From Pseudohalioglobus lutimaris (lineage in GTDB: Bacteria; Pseudomonadota; Gammaproteobacteria; Pseudomonadales; Halieaceae): a stretch of 64,000 bases of DNA. The position numbers and the translations under genes were made by a program. The stretch lies in assembly GCF_002866825.1 (NCBI RefSeq), contig NZ_PKUS01000018.1:1-64000 (forward strand). The letters run 5' to 3'. The notes below the pieces were generated by a model. The model worked only from the letters and a program-made list of their open reading frames with translations. It was not told where the DNA came from and searched no databases. Shown here one piece after another: positions 8,753 through 16,210 of this stretch. How positions within the stretch are numbered: position 1 is the stretch's first letter; the number at the start of each line of letters is the position of its first letter.

Positions 8753-9064
8753 CTATCTGGGAAGGCGGCTTTTGCGAGGAGGTGATGGAGGAGGCGGTGG
8801 TGAAAGTCGATAACGGCGGTGATTTCTGGAATCTTTACCTGCCGGTTCAAGGGCTGACATGACCAACGCGCGGTTTTTGACCATGCTGGCGAAAAAACAG
8901 CTGGCTACGTACCTCTCGGCTGGATTGAAATTCGACCAGGTCGGTTCTCCGACTATTTGCCGGACGGTATACGTCTTTCCGGGCTTCAATTTCTTTCGGC
9001 CCTTCTGTGTGGCCTTGTACGTGGTCCTTGCTACCCGCTTGGCCTCCTTCATCGTCAATTTCAT
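8753..9064 (-). CDS. DUF1413-like small protein with Pro/Arg tail
   Basis: 103 residues. The core (LKPGKTYTVRQIVGEPTW, then NPAERYVASCFFASMVK) follows the DUF1413 pattern of a short beta/alpha domain of unknown function that is frequent on plasmids and islands. It is clearly related to the product of 9255-9503, so the two are diverged paralogues. The N-terminus is a basic helix (KEAKRVARTTYKATQKGRKK), and the C-terminus is a low-complexity tail with a run of prolines. It lies between the integrase and the operon ending at 9255, downstream of an AT-rich leader (9065-9180) that could hold its promoter. It could be a small DNA-binding or regulatory factor, but that is unproven. Confidence 0.65.
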   Translation of the reverse strand: MKLTMKEAKRVARTTYKATQKGRKKLKPGKTYTVRQIVGEPTWSNFNPAERYVASCFFASMVKNRALVMSALEPAGKDSRNHRRYRLSPPPPPSPPRKSRLPR

Positions 9065-9204
9065 GGCAGTTCTCCTGCATTTCCGGGTTTTGTTTTCGGT
9101 TAATTACGTGCAGGGATGTGCCTGCTTATATAGTAATTATCACTAGTTAAATATTTTTCCGCTCAATAACTTACCGAACTTTTGTGTTCTGATCGGTAGG
9201 TGGT

Positions 9205-9237
9205 AGAAAAGCGATACACCGCCGAGATGACGGTGTA
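9205..9237 (-). terminator. Rho-independent terminator-like hairpin after the 9255-12008 operon
   Basis: Read leftward, TACACCG pairs with CGGTGTA across a 9-base loop (9215-9237) and is followed by TCGCTTTTCT. It lies 18 bases after the stop codon of the last gene of the leftward operon, the usual place for a terminator. The T-tract is interrupted, so strength is uncertain. Confidence 0.5.
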
Positions 9238-9254
9238 CTGGTGAGCTAGGGGAT

Positions 9255-9503
9255 TCAGAGCAGTTGGTACTGCTGGCAGTGCGTGGGTGTCTCACTCACC
9301 CATTGCACTGGTGAGCCGTGCTTTTTGACATACGTCTTGAACTGGATGCCCAGGCCCTTCCGCTGGCCACTGCTTAACGAACCCCAGTACTGGTCACCTG
9401 TCAGCTGCTCCAGCGTGTAGGGTGTACCCGGTTTTAAATTGGGCCTGTTATTGGCAATGGCTATCAGCGCCTTTTTGAGCAGATCGTGCGCTCTCTTGCT
9501 CAT
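9255..9503 (-). CDS. DUF1413-like small protein, paralogue of 8753-9064
   Basis: 82 residues. The central pattern (LKPGTPYTLEQLTGDQYW, SSGQRKGLGIQFKTYVKK) matches the DUF1413 family and its island neighbour. The ATG at 9501-9503 is chosen because GGGAGG lies 5 bases before it and because it overlaps the stop of the upstream ATPase gene by four bases (ATGA), a sign of translational coupling; the longer open frame upstream is antisense-like noise. It is the last gene of a three-gene leftward operon (12008 to 9255). Function is unknown. Confidence 0.75.
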   Translation of the reverse strand: MSKRAHDLLKKALIAIANNRPNLKPGTPYTLEQLTGDQYWGSLSSGQRKGLGIQFKTYVKKHGSPVQWVSETPTHCQQYQLL

Positions 9504-11380
9504 GACGACCTCCCAGTGTGGTGGACAGCGATTTCTCGCTCTTTTCCGCGCTTCCCGACAGTTACTTCTACGCCAGCGCCGCTGAGTTTTGGACGTAGTT
9601 TCTTCAGCCGTAGCGACAGGGATATAGCGTTTCTGGGCCAATTTGCCGTATTCAGGACATCTGCGGGTACGGTCCTGGTTAGCCCGTTGAACAGGTCTTG
9701 GGGTGTACCACGCCAAATGATTGAGCTATTGCCTTTTGCAAACTGCAGTATGGCCTCTGCGAGCGGATCATCCTCGAGGGAGTCGTGCATGGCTTGGACC
9801 AGGTTGTCCCTGTATGCCTTCTGTAGCTCCCCTGCCGGAAGATTTAACACCTCCTCCATCGCAGCCAGCCATTGTGAAAACTCCAGCATGCGCTCCGGGT
9901 ACTTGACGTTTACCGTTGGCAACCGGGTGAAGATCTCAGCGATCAGGTCGAGCGCACCTCGAAAAATGACAGGCAAATCCCGCTCGAACCGCTCTTGCAG
10001 CCGTTGTTCGGTCTCACGGCCCTCCGAATCAAGTGGTTGCAACTTGATCGTGAGGCAGCGCTGAGCGAGGTCATCTTGGTCGATAAAAGGATGGATTCCA
10101 TTGAGGACTGGGGCAAAGTGCAGCGATTGGGTGAACGCCTCGCCATCTGTATACAGCTTTCTGGTCGAAACCGTCGCCCTCGTGGCAGCCCGGCACAGCT
10201 GGTCCTGCTGGCTTGGCGTGAAACTACGGATATTGTCGAACATCCCAACGTGCTGGGTCTGAGCGACAATAGCCAGGGTATGCTCATTGCCGGGAAAGGC
10301 CTGGACACCAAGGGTGGTAGGTCCGACCAGTGAGCCGAGTATGACGTTGCACATAGTGCTCTTACCTGAACCCCGGTCACCTCGCAGGACCAGTACCACG
10401 TAGTTGGTAGAAGAGACCTTCGAGTGCGCGAGCGTATACGTGACCCAGGCGACGAGAAGCCTTTTTTGTGATTCCTCCACGTTTAAGTAGGGGAGCAACT
10501 TTCCAATATCGCCCTTTTCGGCTGGATATGGAAAGGGCAGGTGGCTGGGCTCGCGGTGGAAGAGTGTCTCTGAACCCTGCGTAATCACCTCGACCTCTCC
10601 GGCAGTAATGCGGAAACGCGTCAAGTCGGTATCACCGCGGTCAATTTCAATGCCGTTTTCAAGCTGCGCTACCCGTAACCAGACTTGGCTTTCCTGCCCG
10701 ATGAGTTCAGCCAAGGCCGACAGTTGGCCTTGAATTTCTCGCACGATGTCTGCTGTGAGTATCAAAGCCGGATTTTTCAGATAGACCAGCTTACGGATTG
10801 CCGATGCGAATCTCGCGCTATCGACCCGATACACTCGGGGGTGCCCTGAGGAATTGTCCACCGCGTAGGCCGTACCGTCCGCAGTGAAGGTCAGTTCGAA
10901 CTGTTCCCTGATATAGGCCAACGCTATAGCTGCTATAGAAGGTGGTCCCGAGGTCTTCACCTGGGGAGGAGAAGTGGCTACCGCAGGGGTAGCCTCCTCT
11001 GGTTCCTGAGAATTAGCCGGGGAATTGGCGTCCACATTCGGATCATGAATTTCGGTGTCAACCAGGTCCGTCGATGCGGCCCTGTCCATTACAGGCGCGA
11101 TGGCTGATTCATTGGGATTTTCGACAGTGGATGCCTCCTCCCGCTCATCAGCGGGGTCGGCTGCCGGAGTGGCAGCCTTCCCTCTACTATTGCTGTCGAT
11201 GGTGGGTGATGCGGGCGTGTATGCTCCAGGAGCCTCATCGGGATCAGGTGTTGACCCCATTTCAGGCTCCGTTGTTTGCCCGGACTCAACGGCAAACGGG
11301 TGGTCATCTGAAGCTTCAGTCGACAGCAGCTTCTCCTCGTCCATGTTGGCTACTTCTTCCAGGTGGGGATTAATAGACAT
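9500..11380 (-). CDS. P-loop ATPase of mobile-element replication type (D5/primase-helicase-like)
   Basis: About 626 residues. The first 140 or so are acidic and Pro/Ala/Ser-rich and probably disordered. A middle domain (FTADGTAYAVDN, FASAIRKLVYLK) precedes an AAA-like ATPase with Walker A RGDRGSGKSTM (about 333-342), a Walker B-like VGMFDNI and a sensor-like region (VLNGIHPFIDQDDLAQRCL). This arrangement is that of helicase/ATPase proteins which plasmids, satellites and islands use for replication. No primase catalytic motif is seen. The second of two close ATGs (11380) is chosen because AGGAGG lies 6 bases before it. The gene overlaps the upstream gene by 11 bases. Confidence 0.72.
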   Translation of the reverse strand: MSINPHLEEVANMDEEKLLSTEASDDHPFAVESGQTTEPEMGSTPDPDEAPGAYTPASPTIDSNSRGKAATPAADPADEREEASTVENPNESAIAPVMDRAASTDLVDTEIHDPNVDANSPANSQEPEEATPAVATSPPQVKTSGPPSIAAIALAYIREQFELTFTADGTAYAVDNSSGHPRVYRVDSARFASAIRKLVYLKNPALILTADIVREIQGQLSALAELIGQESQVWLRVAQLENGIEIDRGDTDLTRFRITAGEVEVITQGSETLFHREPSHLPFPYPAEKGDIGKLLPYLNVEESQKRLLVAWVTYTLAHSKVSSTNYVVLVLRGDRGSGKSTMCNVILGSLVGPTTLGVQAFPGNEHTLAIVAQTQHVGMFDNIRSFTPSQQDQLCRAATRATVSTRKLYTDGEAFTQSLHFAPVLNGIHPFIDQDDLAQRCLTIKLQPLDSEGRETEQRLQERFERDLPVIFRGALDLIAEIFTRLPTVNVKYPERMLEFSQWLAAMEEVLNLPAGELQKAYRDNLVQAMHDSLEDDPLAEAILQFAKGNSSIIWRGTPQDLFNGLTRTVPADVLNTANWPRNAISLSLRLKKLRPKLSGAGVEVTVGKRGKEREIAVHHTGRSS

Positions 11381-12008
11381 CTTCATCCTCCTCTGATGCA
11401 TTGTCGATGACCTGGGGCTGCTGCACGGCGTCTGACACCGAGTCGCCCAGTAGCTGTCGTAGGATCGGGTGATCAGGCCTATCGATAACGAAATCTGCCA
11501 GCAGCCGGTCGACTTCTTCACTCACATCTGGGAAGCTGGGAAGCGGTCGGCCCTCCAGCTTCAGCTGCTCAAACACATAAGTCTGATTTGCATGATCTGA
11601 TGTGACTCGGCCCCACTTACCCACGAGCCTGTTCATCGCGGCTTCCGCAGAGATCAACCAGGAATTGGAAGAGCGGTTGGGAAAAGGGCAGGTTCGGTAA
11701 GCAAGGCCCTTACTTCCGTCCACGGTGGTAGCACAACGAAACTCCATGGTACGCAGGTGCGCACCGATACCTGGGAGATATTGGAGGCTACTAACTATGG
11801 GGTATGGGAATTGGCCCGCGAAGCCCCCGTAACTATCCAGCTGCCTATCTAGAAGGCAGGTCATTATGACCGACTGTCCACTGACTGTTCCTGCTCCCAT
11901 CTGGGCCAAGGACCACACTCGGGATTGATCTTGGCTGGAATTGCTTGTTGTGCGTAATACGGGCGCGCAGGCTTCTGCCAGGCCCCTATTTTTTTCTTCA
12001 TGTTTCAT
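11370..12008 (-). CDS. Unknown island protein upstream of the ATPase gene
   Basis: 212 residues from the ATG at 12008, which has GGAG 7 bases before it; the open frame continues further upstream without such a site. The sequence is soluble, with no signal peptide. It has a Ser/Gly-rich start, several cysteines (MTCLLDRQ, FRCATTV, YRTCPFPN) and an acidic C-terminal tail (NASEEDEDVY). It shares an 11-base overlap with the ATPase gene, so the two are probably produced together. A role as a replication partner or DNA-binding subunit would fit the position, but no family is recognised. Confidence 0.6.
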   Translation of the reverse strand: MKHEEKNRGLAEACAPVLRTTSNSSQDQSRVWSLAQMGAGTVSGQSVIMTCLLDRQLDSYGGFAGQFPYPIVSSLQYLPGIGAHLRTMEFRCATTVDGSKGLAYRTCPFPNRSSNSWLISAEAAMNRLVGKWGRVTSDHANQTYVFEQLKLEGRPLPSFPDVSEEVDRLLADFVIDRPDHPILRQLLGDSVSDAVQQPQVIDNASEEDEDVY

Positions 12009-12223
12009 AGGTTTTCTCCAGTAATCCGTTGTATTCACGACACCAGGTATGTGTACGCTGGGCCGTATGTATGAACATCTACACGCCACTGCATGGTGAA
12101 AAAGCCGTTCGTGGTGTGCTCCTGGGAGCTGGAGCAGGAGATCGATGCTGGTGCCGTTGTGCCGGCCATCTCTCCTTGAGATCGTGATCATCGTGTCGCC
12201 TACTCTGTGTTCCCATACATATG

Positions 12224-12350
12224 GCGTTACTGGTAACCGAAAGATGTGATGAAGAGGGGTTGAGAGGGCGGTTTTTTATAGTAAATACAGTGGGTTATGG
12301 CAATGCGAAAATTCTAGGCACTTGAGGTTTCTGCTGCGTTACCGGTAATG
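12224..12350. promoter_or_regulatory. Non-coding 350-bp gap with two related palindromes
   Basis: The gap 12009-12362 holds no credible gene. It contains GCGTTACTGGTAAC (12224-12237, arms GTTAC/GTAAC) and GCGTTACCGGTAAT (12336-12349, arms GTTAC/GTAAt), in the same orientation 112 bases apart. The promoter of the leftward operon starting at 12008 must lie in this gap, so the pair is a candidate operator set. An AT-rich TTTTTTATAG block lies between them near 12273. Confidence 0.45.
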
Positions 12351-12362
12351 CATGTGCCAAAA

Positions 12363-13325
12363 TCACCCATGCTCACGGATATATCTTCCTGCTTCATCCT
12401 CCTCTTCTTCGAAGGTGTATTCATCGGAAGTGGTCTGGCCGTGAAATCTATCGTCGTAAGAGGTGTGAACAGCCTTCTCCTTGGCCCGTTCATCGGCGGT
12501 ACGCCGGCGGTCAGATACCGTGAATTTGGGCTTCCAGCCGTCAGCCTGGTTGTACTTGTAAAAGGGGTCGGAGTCGATGCCGGTGATCTCCCGTAACGCC
12601 TTGCGCAGATCGCTCGCGACCTTCTTGCTGATCCCTCCTTCTATGCAATTACCCTCCTGTTGGATGCACGTATGTTGGGCGAGCCCAAGCAGCGCTGTGC
12701 CTGCCATATTCAGGCGATTGAATCGCCTATCATTGAGCCCTGTGCCGATGAGATCCAGTTTTCGAGGTTTATCCCATACTCCTGACACCAGAATTTTATC
12801 GTGGGCGCAGAAAGTGATTTCCACGCTGCCCCAGGTTGCCGACTGGGTAGGGCTGGGGTAGGGTGATGGTGTTGTGGTTCCTGCGCGATCTTGACCAGGA
12901 CTGTGATCCCAAGGTGAAGCCCACTCAGGGATTTCAAGACCATGGTCAATTTCTGCCCACCGATGGAGGCTCTCGATCGTAAACCGGGGCAATTTGTCGT
13001 GGTAGGCGATGGAGCAAAGCACCAGGCTGGGGTGGGAAAGGCCTTGGGCGATGTCGTCAGCGGCCGTGTTGAGTTCATTATTCCAGGCCATGGCCTTGGC
13101 ACGAGTCTGTTTCAGCTGATTGAGCCTTTCTCGGGCGTCCTGCTGTTCTTCCGGTGAAGCCTGATCATCCACTGCCGCCTGGTATCTTGATTCGGCTTGT
13201 TCGATCGCGCAATCTAGTACCTCATCGTAAGTCAGTTCCTGCTGCTTGTAGCCGATCATACGGCCGACAGCCTCGTGGATGGCGAGACCGTGGGTATAGC
13301 CGTATGCGGGTTCCTGTTCGGTCAT
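12363..13325 (-). CDS. Unknown island protein, 320 aa
   Basis: Soluble protein with an N-terminal region rich in Q, E and A (about 30-85) that should form helices or a short coiled coil (QAESRYQAAVDDQ, RERLNQLKQTRAKAM). A beta-rich middle follows (WGSVEITFCAHDKILVSGVW), and then a charged, Arg/Lys-rich and finally acidic tail. No family is recognised. It is a separate leftward unit ahead of the 12008-9255 operon and could belong to the same replication or maintenance block. The start is the only ATG near the conserved-looking N-terminus; its ribosome site is weak. Confidence 0.6.
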   Translation of the reverse strand: MTEQEPAYGYTHGLAIHEAVGRMIGYKQQELTYDEVLDCAIEQAESRYQAAVDDQASPEEQQDARERLNQLKQTRAKAMAWNNELNTAADDIAQGLSHPSLVLCSIAYHDKLPRFTIESLHRWAEIDHGLEIPEWASPWDHSPGQDRAGTTTPSPYPSPTQSATWGSVEITFCAHDKILVSGVWDKPRKLDLIGTGLNDRRFNRLNMAGTALLGLAQHTCIQQEGNCIEGGISKKVASDLRKALREITGIDSDPFYKYNQADGWKPKFTVSDRRRTADERAKEKAVHTSYDDRFHGQTTSDEYTFEEEEDEAGRYIREHG

Positions 13326-13526
13326 ATTTTATGCCTGGGTTATGGTGGTTATCTGGCCAATATGGATACAGCTCTGGGTGTTTCAAGGGGGGCGGGAGAA
13401 AAATGTGGATTCAACTCGACGCACTCGTCAACCCGACGCCGGCCTGTAGGTTCGTGGACTGCAGGAGGGTGATGGGCGTCAGGTAGACGGGTTAGACGGG
13501 TTTCACTGCCATTTCAGGGGCGCTGA

Positions 13527-13946
13527 TCAGTCTATTGCCCCCAAAATTTCCCCCAACTCAGGGTGCTCGCACATGTATTCCCGCAGCAGGTGATATTGCT
13601 CGGCGCATGTTCGGGCAAACGGCTCCGGGCCTCCAAACGACAGATGCGAATAGGCGGTCAGGCAAACGATGATACCAAGGGCATCAGCCGACAGTTCGCC
13701 CTGCCAGCCGTTGAGGGATTTGGCCGAGAAGTGCTGCTCCCAGTTCGGGGCCATATAAAAGCCACCATTCTCGAGCAGGTAATACAGCCAATATCCCCCG
13801 TGATAGTCCTCAGCCATGCGATCAGTGATGCCGTAAATGACTGGCTCTAGGCGGAGTGGGAAGAATGTGCCAAATAGGTCTGCAGTGGCTGAGAGTCGCT
13901 GGTCTTCAGGAATCAGGTGTCTTGTGATGGGTGCGTTTTTGGTCAT
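13527..13946 (-). CDS. klcA: Antirestriction protein of the ArdB/KlcA family
   Basis: 139 residues with the family hallmarks: an N-terminal P..R..L.FGTFFPLRLEPVIY-like segment and the YHGGYWLYYLLENGGFYMAP block, followed by LNGWQGELSADALGI. ArdB/KlcA proteins are known to block type I restriction enzymes in vivo without mimicking DNA, and they ride on plasmids and islands to protect incoming DNA. The ATG at 13944-13946 is chosen because GGAGG lies 7 bases upstream; another ATG 12 bases earlier overlaps that site. This island also encodes its own type I R-M system (17767-23984). Confidence 0.9.
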   Translation of the reverse strand: MTKNAPITRHLIPEDQRLSATADLFGTFFPLRLEPVIYGITDRMAEDYHGGYWLYYLLENGGFYMAPNWEQHFSAKSLNGWQGELSADALGIIVCLTAYSHLSFGGPEPFARTCAEQYHLLREYMCEHPELGEILGAID

Positions 13947-14012
13947 ATAGACCTCCATTGAATTTGAAAGAAAGGAGTTGACAGCCCCCGAAGAGGCTGA
14001 CCGTATGCGGGA

Positions 14013-14243
14013 TTACTCGTGAAAGTCTGGAACCAGGCCGAGTTCGAGCATTCTGGCTTCGCACAGAACGGCGAGGTAAGTTTCCAAAATGCCCGGGGTG
14101 TACTGCTCCCATTCGCTGTCGAGGATGGCAGCCGCTGTCTCCTCAAAACGCGAGTAGGCCTCCTCAGCATTAGCGGGTTCGCCTGGGAGGTCAGCAACCG
14201 CTTTTTCAAGACGGCAACGAACCCTGGATAGGTCTCCAGTCAT
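14013..14243 (-). CDS. Small unknown acidic island protein
   Basis: 76 residues, mostly helical (VRCRLEKAVADL, YSRFEETAAAILDSEWEQY, LAVLCEARMLELGLVP). AGGAG lies 8 bases before the ATG, a strong initiation site. It is one of a run of closely spaced short leftward genes (14705 to 13527) that end with the antirestriction gene, so they are probably co-transcribed. No family is recognised and there are no membrane segments. A small anti-defence or regulatory role would fit its place. Confidence 0.65.
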   Translation of the reverse strand: MTGDLSRVRCRLEKAVADLPGEPANAEEAYSRFEETAAAILDSEWEQYTPGILETYLAVLCEARMLELGLVPDFHE

Positions 14244-14299
14244 GATGGGTCTCCTGTCATGTAGGTGAAATGGTTGCCCAGATCAGGGCAGGTGTCGGC

Positions 14300-14476
14300 T
14301 CAGAATTGCAGGGGAAGGTAGGGGCTGTTGATGGCCAGGTCGGCCGAGGGCTCCAGTTGGTCACCGGCCATAAGGTGGGCTTGGTCGATGACGGCTTGCC
14401 GCCACTCCTCCTCGGGTAACTCCCAAGCATTTACAGCTTCGATAGCGTCCGGAATGTAGTCATTGTGGGTAGTCAT
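14300..14476 (-). CDS. Very small acidic protein, 58 aa
   Basis: A 58-codon frame from ATG 14474-14476 to TGA 14300-14302. It begins MTTHNDYIPDAIEAVNAW, contains LPEEEWRQAVIDQAHL and ends SPYLPLQF. GGAGA lies 8 bases before the ATG and overlaps the stop codon of the upstream membrane-protein gene, indicating coupling. The composition is acidic and helical. The good ribosome site and tight packing make it a likely real gene. Function is unknown. Confidence 0.62.
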   Translation of the reverse strand: MTTHNDYIPDAIEAVNAWELPEEEWRQAVIDQAHLMAGDQLEPSADLAINSPYLPLQF

Positions 14477-14480
14477 GGTG

Positions 14481-14705
14481 TTATCTCCGTAGATTAATTT
14501 TGATGGCCCAGATGATCACAGCGCAGAGGCTGGACAGCGTGGCCATGGGGAAGGCCCGGAAGAGCAGGGCAATGAGGCTGAGCAGCAGCAACCTAAAAGA
14601 ATCGACGAAAATCGACGCCGCGATTGCCAGCACAAGTAGTAGCCAGAGCACGGAATTCTCCTGTTTTGTTGAGTAAGTGGATGAAAAGAAGGGGAAATTC
14701 GCCAT
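14481..14705 (-). CDS. Small two-helix membrane protein
   Basis: 74 residues. Two hydrophobic stretches (about 19-34, VLWLLLVLAIAASIFV; and 38-69, LLLLSLIALLF then CAVIIWAI) are joined by a short Arg-containing turn and end in a basic tail, so an inner-membrane hairpin is likely. It is the first gene of the short leftward run ending at 13527, and its stop overlaps the ribosome site of the 58-aa gene. No clear Shine-Dalgarno sequence precedes the ATG, so the start is less sure. Function is unknown. Confidence 0.5.
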   Translation of the reverse strand: MANFPFFSSTYSTKQENSVLWLLLVLAIAASIFVDSFRLLLLSLIALLFRAFPMATLSSLCAVIIWAIKINLRR

Positions 14706-14808
14706 TGCACGACAGGGTCGGTATAGGGGCGGATTTTCGAGATACTGAAAACGGTGTGTCTATAAAGCGTTGCGCTTCAACGACTTACGGGTGACAGTCG
14801 AGTTGAGA

Positions 14809-14829
14809 CTGCCGACCAATACTCGGCAG
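14809..14829. promoter_or_regulatory. Perfect dyad CTGCCGA-N7-TCGGCAG resembling the tRNA att core
   Basis: Arms of seven bases flank a seven-base spacer (CCAATAC). The tRNA anticodon region on the same strand reads CTGCCGA-TTATGAG-TCGG, with the same left arm and spacing. The dyad lies about 105 bases upstream of the leftward gene 14481-14705 and ends 15 bases before the stop codon of 14845-15396. It could be an operator or an integrase-type binding site. Confidence 0.5.
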
Positions 14830-14844
14830 GTGGTAGCAGGTTGC

Positions 14845-15396
14845 TTAGGCCTTCTTCTTGGAAGCAGGGGAACGCTTCCGGGAGGTTTTGGCAGGGGCTT
14901 TCGATCGCGGTGCTGACTTCGCCTTGGCCTTTGCAGGGGATTTCCGGGGAGCCTTCTTCTTGGCTGGAGCAGGGGGCTTGCCCAGGCTGTTCAGGAACGG
15001 TTTGGGATCGCAGGGCTGGTGAATCCGCTTCCTACCCGGAACAGGCTCGAGCAACCCTACATCCCGGAGGACTGCCATCAGGAAACTGGGCGTGTTTACG
15101 GACTTGCCGCGGAACAGCCCACGTAACGCGATGCTTGTGATGGGCTTGTCTTGCGGCCAGTCCTCCTTGATGGCGCGTTCGATAGCCCAGTATTCAACCC
15201 ACTCGTTGCTGAAGAAACCGCCTCCGGTGTTCTTGCTGATCCGGAAGCAGACTTCGCCAGCCTTGTCCCGGCCGATCTGGTAAGTGAGATGAGCCGAGCC
15301 CTCCAGGGATTTGCAGCGAGCTTCCTTGATTATCTCGATGCGTTCCTCGCTGGATTCGGGGTTTGGATTAGATGGTGAAGACTTTTTTGTAGGCAT
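14845..15396 (-). CDS. Unknown domain fused to a histone-H1-like Lys/Ala/Pro tail
   Basis: 183 residues. Residues about 20-130 form a mixed alpha/beta domain (HLTYQIGRDKAGEVCFRIS, ALRGLFRGKSVNTPSFLMAV, DVGLLEPVPG). The last 45 or so are almost only K, A, P, S and R with repeats such as PAKAKAK and SKAPAKTSRKR, the composition of eukaryotic H1 and bacterial H1-like tails that bind DNA without sequence preference. A strong ribosome site (AGGAGG, 7 bases before ATG) supports the start. A perfect 14-bp palindrome lies about 80 bases upstream. The protein is probably DNA-binding or nucleoid-associated and could silence or package the element. Confidence 0.7.
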   Translation of the reverse strand: MPTKKSSPSNPNPESSEERIEIIKEARCKSLEGSAHLTYQIGRDKAGEVCFRISKNTGGGFFSNEWVEYWAIERAIKEDWPQDKPITSIALRGLFRGKSVNTPSFLMAVLRDVGLLEPVPGRKRIHQPCDPKPFLNSLGKPPAPAKKKAPRKSPAKAKAKSAPRSKAPAKTSRKRSPASKKKA

Positions 15397-15473
15397 ACGG
15401 TGCCCTCCTCATGATTCCGGGATTAATTTTGGTTAGTGAAGTCGCTGTTTTGATAGGGGCTAATCGACGGATG

Positions 15474-15487
15474 CGACGGAACCGTCG
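15474..15487. promoter_or_regulatory. 14-bp palindrome CGACGGAACCGTCG upstream of the H1-tail gene
   Basis: The palindrome is perfect apart from the central AA, which is what a dimeric repressor site would need. It sits 78 bases before the ATG of the leftward gene 14845-15396, so it may lie in its promoter. Confidence 0.4.
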
Positions 15488-15605
15488 AGTTCTTTCCTAG
15501 GTTAGATACACCAGCTTTCTCGTTTTCTGGGTCGTCCCTTTATAGAGGGGCAAAAAATTTTCGCGCGGGTATAAGAGTAAGTCGGCGAAACAAGTATGGG
15601 AGGTA

Positions 15606-15626
15606 CCCCCACCTACTTTGTGGGGG
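15606..15626. other. Strong stem-loop CCCCCAC / GTGGGGG in a 400-bp gene-free gap
   Basis: Seven G-C-rich pairs enclose a seven-base loop (CTACTTT). No T-tract follows on either strand, so it is not a standard terminator. The gap 15397-15800 has no convincing gene: a 71-codon rightward frame at 15596-15811 has no good start and ends over the neighbouring gene. AT-rich sequence (AAAAAATTTT) precedes the hairpin at about 15551. Confidence 0.35.
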
Positions 15627-15800
15627 GCTTAATTGGGAAGTTGTTGACGTTGGTTGTATATACTCCTGCACGACGACAAATCTGCAACGTCATGTACTGC
15701 TTGGGTTTCGCCCCATTGGTTGTTCATAGGCGTTTGTCGGAAATCATAGGAAATCGCGGGTGTTTGATGGTTTCTTTTGATTTTCCGAAGGATATCTTTG

Positions 15801-16121
15801 TTATTGTTTAGCGCAGTATTTCCCAGCCCGGTACCAGCCCGTGGGGCATGGAACGTCATTCTCCCTGGAGATGACTTCCTTGTCTGAACCGCTCATGCGT
15901 TTGCAGTAGTCACCAACCGAGTAGAATCCAGTTGGACAGGATTTGCCTTCTTTGACAATGGCTTTGCCACTGCGGCTTGATGGAATTGGCTTGCAGTAGT
16001 CGCCTGCTCGGTAGTAACCGGTGGGGCAAGAACTATCGACGCGGGGGATAGGGGATTCGCTAAAAACGGGTACAGATATTAGTGCGATTAGTGCGGTAGT
16101 GCTGAGGTGAACCCTTTTCAT
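15801..16121 (-). CDS. Small secreted protein with three CPTGYYRAGDYCK repeats
   Basis: 106 residues. A signal peptide (KR at the start, hydrophobic TALIALISVPVF, cleavage near residue 22-25) is followed by three copies of a 13-residue Cys motif: SCPTGYYRAGDYCK (about 31-44), SCPTGFYSVGDYCK (about 61-74) and PCPTGWYRAGKYCA (about 91-104). Linkers of about 17 residues join them. Each repeat has two cysteines 11 apart, suited to one disulfide per repeat in the periplasm or outside. AGGAGG lies 7 bases before the ATG. Function is unknown. It stands alone between defence-type genes. Confidence 0.75.
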   Translation of the reverse strand: MKRVHLSTTALIALISVPVFSESPIPRVDSSCPTGYYRAGDYCKPIPSSRSGKAIVKEGKSCPTGFYSVGDYCKRMSGSDKEVISRENDVPCPTGWYRAGKYCAKQ

Positions 16122-16210
16122 CGAAACACCTCCTATAATAGTTGGAAATTAGCTCAGTGGGCTTTCCGCTAGTTGGGAAAACGTCTCCTTGAGGCTGTCA
16201 AGCCTTACTC

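Noticed and set aside
15606-15626. Rho-independent terminator
   Set aside because: The stem is strong, but neither strand has a following T-tract, and it is 175 bases from the nearest gene end.
15596-15811. Rightward 71-codon frame in the island gap
   Set aside because: It starts across a strong hairpin, has no good ribosome site and runs into the 3' end of the secreted repeat protein gene.
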